Positions 1-11,394 of a stretch of DNA of 64,000 nucleotides are shown here, in pieces. Made by a program: the position numbers and the translations under genes. This DNA comes from Zhengitettix transpicula (Eukaryota > Arthropoda > Insecta > Orthoptera > Tetrigidae). The DNA lies in assembly GCA_037074705.1 (NCBI GenBank), contig CM073590.1, positions 218,828,746 to 218,892,745 of the forward strand, given 5' to 3'. The notes under the pieces were generated by a model, which made no database searches, was not told the DNA's origin, and worked only from the letters and a program-made list of their open reading frames with translations. Every line of letters starts with the position of its first letter. Position 1 is the stretch's first letter.

Positions 1-2580
1 TTTTAAAATTAGCGAACAATGTTTAAATACAACAGTGCTTTACCAATTTTCTCTACTGTTTCCGATGTTTGGAATTGTAGAAAGAGGCCATTTATAGAAC
101 AAATAAATAAATTACATAACTTGAAGTAAAGGGTTACTTAATTAGTTCAAAACTTACTTTACATCTGAGTACTGAAGAATAAATACTAATACTACTATTT
201 TAAGAGTGAATGCTTTTACGGTGTACTTGAAGTTCAAACTATTCTCAGAATTATTTAAAAACTGAAGGCTTCTAAGGTGTATTTGATGTATAAACTCTTG
301 TTGAGATTCCATTCGGTCGAGCCTGTTAGCAATTGCATGTTCCCAAGGCTATTAGGAGAAGACTATGGCGCTGATTACCATGGAAACGTTGTACAATTGC
401 CAGAAGATACATATTATTATATTACAAAAGGAAACAAAAATTCATGATCTCAAATAGAAATTCTTGGATGAAGGTAAATAAATTATATTTAGCAAATAAG
501 AGAGATTCGTCCGTAGGTTACGTGTGTGTTAATATATTTAAATTTATACAATAAATAGATTCACTTATTATAAATAATGAACTATTAGTTACCGTATTTA
601 TAAATTACAAAACTGTAAATTTTTTATGACCCTAATTGTTCCATATAATTATGCCATCATCCTAAAGCGACGTATAAGAACTGAAGATTTAGTTTCGAGA
701 AGAATCGTTGAAGTTCCTTGGAGATTTTGGTGGTTGAAGAGGCTCGTAATCGCTGAAGTCGAATAAAGAAAGTTACTTTCTCCGTAACTCAGAGTATATG
801 AGGTACGGATTACGAGTATGTGAATGAACGACTCGATGGTTTAATGTGCTGTTGTAATATAGGGGAAAATATAGATGAGCAGAGAAAAGTTATTAATGTT
901 TAGAGACTTATGCAACCCGACATACTAGGATGGTAAAATTAACGATTAAAACTAAGTATCAGATGAATAAGCGGTCTGAAACTGGTATTTTATATATAAA
1001 TAAATTTAATGTCAACTTTATTCTTTTATCAAATAATTCACTTATACAGTTTGGTATCTTCATGCACAGGAAGTTTCGTTAAATAAAAAGAGGAATTTAC
1101 TTTACGAAAATTTTTAGAAATGACAAAAATAACGTTTGGAGGTATGCCATATAAATGGGGAACAATAATAAATAATAAAAATATTTCATATAATGAATAT
1201 AAACTTTGTACAAAACTATCTGTAGATGAAACTAGCAGTTAATAAAGAGTAAATCAAAAGATTACGTTCGGATAATTAATAAATACAATAAACTAATTTT
1301 TTTATATTAGTTTAGAATAAAATCTAGGTGACACAATACACTGTATTATCAGTTATTTATATCAATTTCTCTTTAATGATACGACACACACACATATATA
1401 AGATTATAATTTAATTAAATTTACTAAATAAATTATGTATTCTGCTTTTCTAAAAAAATTTTATTAATCTCTTATTTATTTAAGAATTTTAAAATAAATG
1501 AACCTGTTATATAATATTATTTTTGAATTTTTATCCCCAATATATTTTATTATTTGCCATTTGAGTAATAAAAGTAATTAATTATTTTTCTATAATATTT
1601 TATTTTGCTATCATTGATAAATGTGCTATATTGCCACAATCATGAACACAAAAAATTCATATAATTTTTTAAAACATTTTTATTGGACTAATTGAAGGTT
1701 TGTATAATACCACATGGTTGCAGGTGGTCTTTCTGAAAATAAAACTTAATGTAACATGTAATATTATTATGTAATTGAAAATGTTATAAAATTATTTAAT
1801 ACTTTTTATACAGATAGTTATGACTATATTACCTAAAGCTCCAGAGTTTCAAAATTAAATATTAAAAAAATATTATATGGTCTATAAATTGGTAAAAAGT
1901 GTTTTTACTTTGATATTAATGCTTTGCGTCCCAAATTTTGTAACAGTTAAGGAATTTGTGTACTAAAATTGAGATACAGATTAATTATCCTTAAATGATT
2001 TAGAGACTTTACTATTTTAAATTTTGCGTCAACTAAGATCTCGTTTATTTAAGTAAATATTTAGTAAGTTTGTGTAATAAATATCGTATTTAACGAAATT
2101 ACATGATGGGGAAATAAAAATAAAATAACACAACGCCAGAAGCTTTGGCTTTCATCAGCTTCAATCAAAATTCAGATTGAAAATGACTGTTAAATTCGAA
2201 AAAACTATGATTAAACGAAATTTTCTCTCGAGTTTCCTATTTAAAATAGTTTGTGTTAATTAACATCTATTTTATTATTCTGAATTAATTTTCTGTTTAA
2301 TTGGCTTTCAGTTAATTTATATAACATCTTTACGGACATACAATTGAGTATCTAATGTTCATATTTATGAATTTGCATTTCAGTTTTATGGCAGTTTAAC
2401 AGACTTGTATAATTAAACCAATTAATTCAGATATGTATTCTCCATGAATAAAGACCCTATCGATTTATTTAATTGAGGTATCCATATTTTACTATTCTAT
2501 TTTAAAGGTTTTGATTTTAGTTTTATAATACTTCTCAGTTAAGAAGCTGCTAAAACAAATTTTCAACGCTGGGTTAAATA
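1..2580. other. AT-rich noncoding stretch
   Basis: No open frame of useful length and no recognisable repeat end was seen. The base composition is strongly A+T with many short A or T runs. It could be intron or intergenic DNA; the sequence does not decide between them. Confidence 0.6.
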
Positions 2581-2589
2581 CATATAACG

Positions 2590-2810
2590 CGAGGCCATAT
2601 ATGCTGGATGTCCATGCAACAGCGCAGTGGTCGCGGCTTCGATTCCAGCCGCATTCGAGGACTGATAGTCAAGGGCAATGGTGCGTGCATCTCGCTCAGT
2701 TGACTGTTAACGTTGAATGTCTGAATGAAGGCAGTTTCCTGTAGCTTAATGGCTTAGCAGTCGGCCTTCGGAACCTCTGCTAGCCGACTAGATCTGCCTG
2801 TTGGAATTCA
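2590..2810 (+). repeat. Possible tRNA-like SINE remnant
   Basis: A GC-richer island in AT-rich DNA. It contains a box A-like string (cagcgcagtgg, about 2619-2630) and a box B-like string (ggcttcgattcc, about 2635-2646) in the order of an internal RNA polymerase III promoter. The two boxes are only a few bases apart, far closer than in a real tRNA or SINE, so either the middle is deleted or the match is chance. No A tail or target-site duplication was seen. Confidence 0.22.
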
Positions 2811-2868
2811 AGAAAATAAACAATGAAATATAAATTAATGAATTATGCGTAAAATTTTATTAACGCAT

Positions 2869-3300
2869 TCAATTACTTATAAAAATAACTTTAAAACATT
2901 AACAAATATTGAAAATTGACAAATTCCACATAATAAGTGTTTAATTATTTAATGAAAACAGTTAAATTTTTCAGAAATATTTAAAAAATAATTGTCAGAA
3001 ATAATTTAAAACATAATTTTTAAGACATTAATAAATATTGAAACTTGAATAAAACAACATAATCAGTGTTTAATTATTAATGATCCTGTACCTAAGAATG
3101 AATAATAATTCTACTTATAAGTATAATAAATATGAAAGAATGAAAACAGGTAAATTTTAGAAATAATTTAAAACAAATTTTGGAAATAATTTAAACATAA
3201 TTATCAAAAATTATTTAAAACTTAATTTTTATGTTATGGTTTTTCTCAAGTTTCAATATTTGTTAATGTTTTAAAGTCATTTTTATTAATTGTAGTAATA
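2869..3300. repeat. Degenerate tandem repeat with inverted ends
   Basis: Two diverged direct units lie at about 2884-3020 and 3021-3215. They share strings such as agtgtttaattatt and agaaataatttaaaaca. An inverted copy of the unit's start closes the block: the ~40 bases at 2881-2920 match the reverse complement of about 3246-3286 with few differences. The arrangement resembles a small non-autonomous element or a foldback repeat. No coding capacity. Confidence 0.5.
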
Positions 3301-3317
3301 AACTTTGAGCCCTAATT

Positions 3318-3356
3318 CTTTAATTTTTAACACGTTTCGTCCTCAGTCTAGAATTT
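3318..3356 (-). ncRNA. Hammerhead-like motif (degenerate)
   Basis: Read on the minus strand this segment has ccgatga, a spacer containing ctaga, then gaggacgaaacgtg. That is the order of a hammerhead ribozyme core (CUGANGA, stem II, GAAA), with the second base of the core changed. Such motifs are known in Penelope-like elements and in some repeats. Activity cannot be judged here. Confidence 0.3.
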
Positions 3357-3523
3357 CATCGGGTGAACAATGAATTTCGGTTACAACGGGCATTTCGGAT
3401 AGAGCACGTCTTGAAAATTCTACACAAAATTTATTTATATGACATCAATATTTGGACGATATTAATAATTTATAAGAATTTGACAATGTATGGAAATTAT
3501 TTTTAATACTCAAAATCGTACGC

Positions 3524-3562
3524 CTAATGAATTTCTAGTTTGAAGACGAAACGTCGTATTCA
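3524..3562 (+). ncRNA. Hammerhead-like motif (degenerate)
   Basis: The plus strand shows ctaatga, then a tct/aga pair that could close a short stem, then gacgaaacgtcgt. It resembles a hammerhead core with G changed to A in CUGANGA. It lies about 170 bases from the motif at 3318-3356 and points the opposite way, so the two may be remnants of one inverted element. Confidence 0.3.
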
Positions 3563-3569
3563 TTTGTTT

Positions 3570-4020
3570 GGTTTTTATGTTATTAAATTATTTCTAACAA
3601 ATAAATCTGTTTTCATTAGTTTATAACTGGTGAATTGAGATTAATATAAGTATTGATATTAATTCTTATTTAATGAGCACCTTTGTCAAATTTTTGATTG
3701 AACAGAAATTACGCATAAGCACGCGTCAGTCATGAAGGTGTGTAGATCAGATTGAGGGAGGGAATTAGTGCCAGCGAGGGATAAACACATACATCACAAA
3801 TGTCTAACGCGACCAAGCTCTAGGCTTTTACGGAATGTGAATGGGGTAGCCACCTGTGAATGAGAACACTAAACCGAGCCGCCAAGAAATGTGTCGCGCA
3901 CTATAGAGTTCTGTTGGAGAGGTCGAGAATACAAGGTTTCCTGCCTTTGTCAATGTTTGTCGGAATAACATTCTGTAACTATTGTAGAAGAAATTTCTTC
4001 TTATAGCTAGAACCATCAAC
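3570..4020. other. Noncoding stretch
   Basis: Mostly AT-rich. From about 3720 composition becomes more balanced and leads into the GC-richer block that follows. No gene supported. Confidence 0.5.
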
Positions 4021-4400
4021 TTTTCCAGTTTACATTTTCTCTCGACGACGGTGACGGTACTCGTGTCCCTTTAGGATGAGTTTTATTTCACACCGGCAGT
4101 AGCTTCGTGTTCGCCGGAAGGAATCCGTCGGAAGGAGATTCGTAACGCAGGGTAGCAGTACGTACGATTGACGTGTATCACAACGCCTCACGAACAGATC
4201 GTTCAATCAATATTCAGGCAGGCAAGCAAGCACGGGACATTTCAATTCAGCGGGCGCGCGCGCCTGCGAGGACCAGGAATAGCCCATTGCACAAATCCTG
4301 ATTCATGCCAGGCGCCAAGTCGACCGACGGTGAAAGAGCTACATCCATTTCCAGAGGTATGGACTCTTACTCGCTGCCTCCGAGGACGTGACACGCTTTC
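4021..4400. other. GC-rich island, unidentified
   Basis: Base composition is near balanced here against about one third G+C around it, with a run of CG dinucleotides (gcgcgcgcgcctg near 4254). A 92-codon plus-strand frame (4168-4446) crosses it but resembles no family I know. A splice-donor-like string (cagaggtatgg) occurs near 4353. It could be a first exon, a 5' leader, a promoter or a decayed transposon. The function is not determined. Confidence 0.3.
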
Positions 4401-5018
4401 ATTACCTCGCAGAAAACCCGGATTCTATTGTCCTATTCATTACTAAAGATCAACGGTTGAAGAGAGACGATGTCCAGATAAAAACCTCTTGCATAATAAT
4501 CTGTAAATATTACCCTGTAAACATTAAACTGTACTCTCAGCAATTTTATGGCCATTTTTTGTGTTCCATTGTTATTAAATCGTATTTACGAGTATTAATT
4601 AATTTTAAATTATACATCGTATTCTTAGTTGAATTATACAAATCAAAATTGCCTTCTAGATTAACATACAACTAAGTATTTATAATTTTATTTACGACGT
4701 ATAATATTTCCTCAAGAGGACGAATGGAATTAATTAAATCAATGAATCAGTAAAACCTGTTTTACTCAATTTTTCTTTCGAAACTGAACCATAAGACGTA
4801 ATGGAATATTACGTTCGTCTTTATTATAATAGAAACTTATACATATTTTCATTACTTAACTTTCTTTACAAATAGCGTCCAAGTGTACCAATAAATTCCA
4901 CGCCTGCCGTTAAGAGGACGTAGATAAATGTAGTTCAATAATTATGATTATAAAGAGTTTAGTGAAATATGACTGAAATTTCATTTTGGTCATCGTATTT
5001 TAGTTTTCTTTCATATAT

Positions 5019-5022
<4 letters not shown>
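4401..5022. other. AT-rich noncoding stretch
   Basis: No feature seen until the TA microsatellite. Apparent reading frames are artefacts of low complexity. Confidence 0.5.

Positions 5023-5060
<38 letters not shown>
5023..5060. repeat. (AT)n microsatellite
   Basis: About 19 perfect AT units lying directly against the 5' end of the LTR copy that follows. Confidence 0.95.
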
Positions 5061-5063
<3 letters not shown>

Positions 5064-5905
5064 AGCGAATAATGAGTTTATTGTGTGCAAGATTTTCTTG
5101 TCTTCAGTTCGGCAGTACGGGCGATGTATTTCCGTAGCGTCCAATGTTTACGAATGTTTAACGATGGGTTAAACTCTGTCTCGGGAGGAGAGTATAAAAG
5201 CCTTGGAAAGGAGCACGGAAGCAAGTGGCGATATTGTTTACATCAGTCAGTAGTGGAGAAGGCTAGTCCGTGGGCAGTAGGGCAGTCGCGTGGTTGTTGG
5301 TATTTGTATGTCTAGAAAGCTTGGTCGAGTTGGCTCGAGTTGGACGCTCTGTTCAGGCGCGCCGGCGTTGTGGTAGTTGTTTTATTGTTTATTTTTGGCA
5401 TGAAGTCATTCAGATCCTAAGCCGTTCTGTGCTGTAGTGGATACAATTTGTATTATTTTTGGTATAGCGAAACTCACTCTACATTCAGGCCAGTACAAGG
5501 TTGGTAAAAGGCCCCGGGAGATGGTAATCTCGGGTAAAGCCGTCTATCTATGATAGATCTGCCAACAAATTCTATCTTTACAACTTCTATGGTGACACTG
5601 GGCAATGCAGCTTTGCTGTAGCAAAGTGGAGAAGGGTACGTAATGTAGGGTTGTGAGTTGTTATGATCATTAACGAACCACGAACTAACGTGAGTCCGTT
5701 GAAGGGTGTTGGACCGCTTGGGAACCAATTTTGACGGTCCAAGGTGTTTGTTTGGTTTTGGTTAAGGATGTTAAATAATTGTTTGATTTCCATTTTAAAA
5801 AGTTCTATAGTGTTCTGTATTCATTTTGCGAATTCCTATTTTATATTGGAGGCCCGTAGGTGACCCCTGAGATATATTTACCTTTAATATTTTGGTGTAC
5901 AACAG
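5061..5905 (+). mobile_element. Solo LTR, copy 1
   Basis: This ~785-bp unit plus a short leader is repeated in the same orientation near 57.1-57.95 kb. It starts tgtagcgaat. It carries a TATA box (tataaaag, 5193-5200) and TCAGT strings at about 5243 and 5247. It ends just before ttggaggccc (5846), where an LTR element would have its primer-binding region; acccctgagatatattt follows, also shared with the other copy. Together these are the expected parts of an LTR with Pol II promoter. Compared with copy 2 it lacks ~35 bases downstream of the TATA box, removing the initiator at normal spacing. No gag or pol frame follows, so it is a solo or internally deleted insertion. The superfamily (gypsy or BEL) cannot be told. 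Confidence 0.65.
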
Positions 5906-6225
5906 ATTGGCTGCATTATAGGGGTATATATAAATTAATTTAATTTTGTTTATTACATTTTGGCGCCATTTTTACTATAAGTTAGTGTTTATTACAACAT
6001 ATATGATTTGTATCTAAAATTTTTACTATTATCTTTTAATGTTAGTTCATGTATGAAATGTATGGAAATGTTCCATCTAATAAAATATTTATTAATTTAT
6101 TTCCTAACTACAGTATTTACGGGTATCTTCGTTATATATTTTCAGTTTCTGGTGTTATCTTCATGGAACCGATTAGTCCCAGACTCCTGCAAAATAACCT
6201 TAATGACCAGTAGCTACAGTATATA
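5906..6225. other. AT-rich noncoding stretch
   Basis: Homology between the two LTR loci ends near 5905. A 130-codon frame begins at 6008 but its first half is low-complexity AT-rich DNA and it resembles no known protein. Confidence 0.4.
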
Positions 6226-6590
6226 TGTTTTGTCGCGTGGCGGCGAGGCACAATGTGAAAGTGAGTGGCGTAATGAACCGGAAGCAACTTTAACACAGAA
6301 CGGAACCACCACTGAGTTGTGCTCCTCAATTTTCTCATTAGCTTCGGCGCTAATAGTCGGCCCGGTGATTGGTTTTCTGGACGTCGGGGGACCGTATTGA
6401 TGTATTGCCCCGCAGAGCGTCCATTTGTCAGCGGTAAGCAACGCGCCTGTCAATTCGGCCGGATACGCTGTTCCTTTGAGCCCGTCGTGCCGAGGGAAAC
6501 GCTACATGTGCCTTCAGACTTGATATCTAATATGTGTCCGGGGGAACAGGGACGGCAATACATCAACCTCACAGTTTCCACACACAATTT
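6226..6590. other. GC-rich island, unidentified
   Basis: Near-balanced composition within AT-rich DNA, with frames open on both strands (6008-6400 plus, 6319-6720 plus, 6214-6453 minus), which argues for composition rather than coding. It includes a CCAAT-type string (gtgattgg, about 6365). Candidate regulatory DNA or unidentified exon. Confidence 0.25.
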
Positions 6591-7300
6591 TTCCTCACTT
6601 GTTACTACATTGTTTGTAGCTATTATAACCGAAAGATTCTGGCGTGAAAATCCTTTCGGTTACTCTTTTTACGCACATTACCACGTGAATGGAATTTTTA
6701 ACATACGTATACAAAAGTGAGCTTCGTACTATTATTTTTCTGCTTCCAGTGTTGGCTACATATATTAATAATTTTATCAGTCCTCATAGTTCAATATTCT
6801 TATTCACAAATATATTAGACAAATTTTGATATCTCGCAAACAAGCTATTCACTTCGTGTACTTCTATCATGAATCTGAATCTGCGTCGTCAGATGTCACC
6901 CGGCGTTGTCCAGAGCGACGCCAGAAGCCCGTAGTCAAACCGGAAACAACTCTCCTTTGCTTAATGTATGGCCACTCTCAATTTCATCATCGAGGCAGAA
7001 TTCTCCTTGACGCCTCTAATATCACAACTACCATAATCAAAGGTTTCCAATTGAACAAAGAAATTCCAAACGTGTTCTTGAAGCACGACTTTACAAGGAA
7101 TTACAGAAATACTAGTTTTAACGCGGACCTACAAGCTACAAAGTGCAAAACCTTTCTGACTCAAAACGCAGCATCAAAATAGGCAGTCGAAAAAACATTT
7201 TACACATCAAAATCACTAAAATGCGAGGCAGACTCGTTATATTACAAATGAGGAAAATATTCAATTTTTGGTTCACGTTGTTGGATCAAACTGATTAATT
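6591..7300. other. Unassigned stretch, no gene supported
   Basis: A 118-codon plus-strand frame (6826-7182) has mixed composition but no motif I recognise, and no exon boundary is convincing. The final ~100 bases approach the Penelope-like tail (gatagccaattcag near 7310). Confidence 0.35.
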
Positions 7301-8062
7301 AATAAGGAAGATAGCCAATTCAGCAAACGTTTGCCTAGAGTGACACAACTGCACTTGCCAGTAGGCAAAACTTCTTTCTTAAGTAGGAAAGAGTCTTAGT
7401 GGATCTGTAAATGGTGGATATTTGATATTCTTTGAATATTTGGATATATTTGTGATGTAGAAATTTGTAATAAGGGAATACGAGAAAACATTTGGCTTGA
7501 TGTGTTTGGAAACGAGTGACGGTAGGATATTGGATTTTGTTCAACCTGCTGTTTATATGTTTAATAATAAAATTTAAAATATTTCGGACAATATTTAAGT
7601 TGTGTTGCTGGAACTTGGAGTAAGTAATACAGCTCTGTCTACAAGATTGTATACCTTAGCTCTCTTGTCGTTTAGGGAATGAACAGCAAGATAATTGAGA
7701 AAACGTCCAGAGTATGTATATTTTCTGAAGCGATTGGTTAGAATGGAAGAATTTTTAATGGTTACAGTGGCTTCAAGGACATTAAGAGAATGGTAAAATT
7801 CAAGTTCATGTGAGAATTTTAGATTGGGATGATAATTATTGAAAGTATTGACTATTAGGTTTATTTTAGAGGTATTAACGGTACAAAAAATGTCTTCCAC
7901 ATATCTGATATAGCAAAGAGGTTGGGGAAAAAAGTAGGGAAAGAAAAGAATTTTCTAAATCTCTCATGACTATCTCAGAAAAAAAAGGACTAAGGGGACT
8001 TCCCATGGGAGAACCTTTGAGTCAATATACTAAAATTCCACTTCATTAAATTTTATGCGTTA
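7301..8062 (-). pseudogene. Penelope-like element, reverse transcriptase fragment
   Basis: The minus strand encodes the palm and later part of a Penelope-type reverse transcriptase in broken frames. From the upstream end: KGSPMGSPLSPFF then EIVMRDLE (about 8030-7955; motif B region), a frameshift near 7950, then PLCYIRYVEDIFCTVN (about 7921-7875; motif C, with E at the first position of the usual YVDD). The frame continues through LVDRAVLL to 7595. After another break, IYRSTKTLSYLRKKF lies near 7415-7370. In-frame stops, frameshifts and the motif C change show it is dead. The N-terminal RT region and the GIY-YIG nuclease are absent. The element's 3' tail reaches about 7305, with the hammerhead core deleted and only aaacg left. 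Its upstream end meets a second, oppositely oriented fragment at about 8060-8120. Confidence 0.85.
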
Positions 8063-8114
8063 TAAATCTAATCCTAAATTCCACTTACTTCACGTTTAAT
8101 CAGTTTCACTGTCA

Positions 8115-8340
8115 TCAAGTCAAATATCCATCATTTACAGATCCACTAATACTCTTCCCTACTTAAAAAAGGAGTTTTTTCAACTGACAAGTGCATTTGT
8201 GGCGCTCTAGGCTCTTCTTCCCTCCTGACAAAAGGGACAAGGATTCCAGAAACGTTGTGTGGTATTTATATTATCACTTTTTTGTCTGAATTGGCTATCT
8301 TTCTTATTCATTATTTTCAATCAGACGTAAATTTTTCATT
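8115..8340 (+). mobile_element. Penelope-like element 3' fragment, plus strand
   Basis: About 8122-8205 matches the reverse complement of 7325-7415 and encodes the same C-terminal segment (YRSTNTLPYLKKEF). It continues into a hammerhead-like motif and then the tail string ctgaattggctatcttt also seen near 7310, 19920 and 19990. With the minus copy it forms a head-to-head pair whose 3' ends point outward, an inverted arrangement known for Penelope elements. No intact gene. Confidence 0.75.
8224..8268 (+). ncRNA. Hammerhead-like motif in Penelope tail
   Basis: Order of parts: cctgacaaaa, GGGA, loop, ttcc, then agaaacgttgtgtgg. The core has A in place of G in CUGANGA. The GGGA/UUCC pair (one G-U) replaces the GCAA/UUGC pair of the copies near 22.2, 33.1 and 60.5 kb, so pairing is kept while sequence changes. 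Hammerhead motifs are known in Penelope-like retroelements. Self-cleavage of this copy is unlikely given the core change. Confidence 0.6.
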
Positions 8341-8895
8341 TCAAACTATTGACTGAGAATTCGGTCGACAGATACATTGTCAAGTCCTACTTTGACCGCT
8401 GTGGGATTTAGATGCGACCAACCTCTGTCAACAATGAAGAAAGCTGAATCCTCGGGAGGAAATATTACAACGTAAGAGCCTGAAACTGAAGTGAGATCTG
8501 AACTCTAGCATCGGCATTGGACAGGACGGGATCACCATAACGAGTACGGCAACCAGAGAGACCAAAAACGTAACTGCTGGAAGAAAAAATGAAAACATAG
8601 ATTATCTTTGGAAGACTTTAACGCAGTGTGACCTTTAACGATGAATTCTGCAATTACGCCAATCCCTCGATGTCACAACCTGAAATTTTTTCGTAATATT
8701 CACATTTCTTTATGCATAATATCACGGAGAATAATCATCTGATTAAACTGATTATGGTTACACTTTAAAAGATAATTTGATAATTCAAGCCATATTGTTA
8801 AAAAAAATTGTAACAACGCAGATTCATCTGAATTTGCATCTTAGTTGTTTTATTTGGTAGATACACATTTTTATTCCAGTAAGTATTTATTTTTT
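8341..8895. other. No gene recognised
   Basis: 8341-8640 is less AT-rich than its surroundings and directly follows the Penelope tail; it may be transposon-derived but I recognise nothing. 8660-8895 is AT-rich. Confidence 0.4.
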
Positions 8896-8898
8896 AAA

Positions 8899-9384
8899 TT
8901 TTTTTAGGGTAACAGGCTAGATGAGGGTAATCCACACGGTGAAAACTCCCCTTTAATAGCATAGGAAGGGATGCGGAAGGGTAGAGGAAGGTATCCAAGG
9001 GTTAACTAGGGCCCCCGGGCTATAATTTAAATATCCTACCTGCAATTCGCCTAAAAGTAATGCAGGACGAACCCTAGAAAACCTGCATCAGGTAGGTCGG
9101 GCATTGGGTACATGTCCCACACCCTTCCGATAGCGGTAGAGGAGTTTTCTGTGAGGACGCAGCATTCCCTTCCCCGTGCCTCAACCAGTTTAGGAGGCAG
9201 GTGGTCGACTTTTCCAGTGGGAACAGCCAACAACTCTTACCGTATGCCCAAGGTCTGAGACCCCGGAACATACACCTCTCAAAACAGGCCGAGGTGCCTC
9301 GGTATGTGGGAACCTTAGTTCAAAAAACCAGAGAGATGTGAAGGCATCCCCAAAGGTAGCCAGTGCTCTCTGGGAAGGTTGACG
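8899..9384 (-). mobile_element. Family A A-tailed retroposon, copy 1
   Basis: Nearly full-length member, A tail at the left (T run 8901-8906 on the plus strand). It shares with the other copies the 3' end ctgt(t/a)(g/a)ccctaaaa-type string, the block atgctattaaaggggag, and a GC-rich centre with cccgggggccc. It ends in the 5' region near 9384 (ctctctgggaagg). The unpaired frames seen here are open on both strands and are not evidence of coding. Confidence 0.85.
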
Positions 9385-11380
9385 TCCAGTAAATGTTATC
9401 AATCATATTGTGTGCAATGTCAAACTAATAAGTAACGACAGCGGGAGGAGCATATAAGTTGAATTATCTACAATATTTGACATTTTTAAACTTGCACATT
9501 ACATTAAAGTAACTCAACTTATCATATGTCTGGAGGATATTACATCAGTATAGTAAATCTGATTGCCTTCCCTACAAATATAGCTGAAATATTGGGAAAG
9601 AAATTTTAGTAATTATAACTGTGGAAAAACAAACGTTATTGGAGGACTATACATAGCCATATGGGCTACAATTGAAATTAATTTATTATCAAAAAATAGA
9701 GCATTTGTGTAACTGAAACTGTTGAACCGTGCAGTTATACTCGTAATAAGTAGGCCACGGAAAAAAATCAGGAGATAAATCATGCATGAATTTAATCTTA
9801 CTAATGACACTGTGGGATGTTTCCTTTGAACTGTTTTTGGGTATCAGGTCAAGGTTCTTCTCGGTCCAAGTTCATAAAAAGTTTTACTGCTCCCATCTAT
9901 GTCACCAATTATTGCCGGAAGGAGGTAGTTAGCTTGAAGATGGCCTTTGCCTGGTAAAATAATATCATTCAATAATTTTGCACAAATTTAATTTAAAGAA
10001 AATGGAGCTTGATACCTATGATATTATCATTCATTTAGCTTTTGATGTATCTGAATAGTAAGGTAAGGCAATCTAAACCCACGAAAGTAAAACTAAAGTT
10101 GTCTATACAGCCCCGTGACTCTGGTTACTCTACAGCTTCTCGCAGCACTAGATTCTTTTCGCCGTACAGTAGTCTCTTGTTCGAGATGATTGGTGACAGA
10201 CGAGCTAATAATTTACAACTGTATTCCGTGATGGTGTCAGATAGAGATTACGTTCAGTCCTCAAAGTCTGGAGGAATAACTCGGCGAATACTCGTATATC
10301 CACTTCTCGTGAATTGAAATACTGACTCAAATTTCATCGCTAAGTGAATCCAAATCCTGACCATGTTGATGAATAAAATTCCCTATAAAAATCCAGAGGA
10401 TAATTATATAGAGAATTTGCTACAATTCACACGTAATAGTGAATGCCTCAGTACGACAGGACCTCGATCAATTTCTGAGGTGTTAATAGTGACTGATTTT
10501 AGGACATATTTCATTACGAATATTTTATTGCAGATTTTGGAGATGCAAAATCTTATGTTTAAATTAAGAAATAGTATTTGTAAAAGTGTAGTCAGGTTGG
10601 CCATTTCTAGTTCAGGCAAATCATGGCTCATAATGTTTACTGTAGTAACACTGAACTTAACGAGAAAGTATAAAGATGTTATATTTGAGTATTGGAGTTC
10701 GGAAGTCATAGTAAAGAGGCGTTCGGTTTAGCCACAGGCTACGTTGCTCTTAGCAAAGCCTTCCTTTATTCCTGTCACGAATTGGCTGCTCTGGGGGCAG
10801 CAATATCAGTGCCGAGTAAACAAGACCAGCCAGTAGTGTGGGCTTGCACGTCGCAATTACGTTCAAGGGCAAACACCTGCATTGAATAACTTGTATCTCC
10901 ACGTTGCACTTACATCCAGGGAAGGAATCGTTTCTATACAATTAAACTATTCAAATTTAGTGTTTTATGCTATTACAGTTGATTGGTTCAGAAATTGTCA
11001 TTAAATGGTTGCATGGTGTACTGCCAAATCAAATATGCTAACAGTGTGTTGTTAATTAAATCGAGCCACAAAATATAGGTTTATTATTTCCATATTAAAA
11101 ATTTTAAATATTTAATTAATGTGTAAAAAATTACACGTGAATATTGAGATAGTTTATATATATACTACATGCTGTACGAACATTAAATATAAATTATATC
11201 TTAAAAAGACTCAAACTCTATTGATATTGTGAGATGAATGACCGCAACCTGAATTAAACTTGGCCATGCATTTCAATGAACTCGAAAAGATTGTACACGT
11301 TGAGAAATTCCGAAATATGATTTTTTTGGCCTATATATTACGTATTCTGGATGTATCTGGTTGATGCGTTATTTTTATGA
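9385..11380. other. Noncoding stretch with two GC-richer patches
   Basis: Mostly AT-rich. Patches near 10040-10320 and 10690-10930 are less AT-rich and carry frames of 91 and 65 codons (plus) that match no family I know. No exon borders can be defended. Confidence 0.4.
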
Positions 11381-11394
11381 AACACCCCACCACC

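Noticed and set aside
2619..2646. tRNA gene
   Set aside because: Box A- and box B-like strings are only a few bases apart and no cloverleaf can form.
4969..5172. Peptides with long IYIYIY runs on both strands
   Set aside because: They are translations of the (AT)n microsatellite.
6008..6400. 130-codon frame as an exon
   Set aside because: The first half is low-complexity AT-rich sequence and the second half lies in a block open on both strands.
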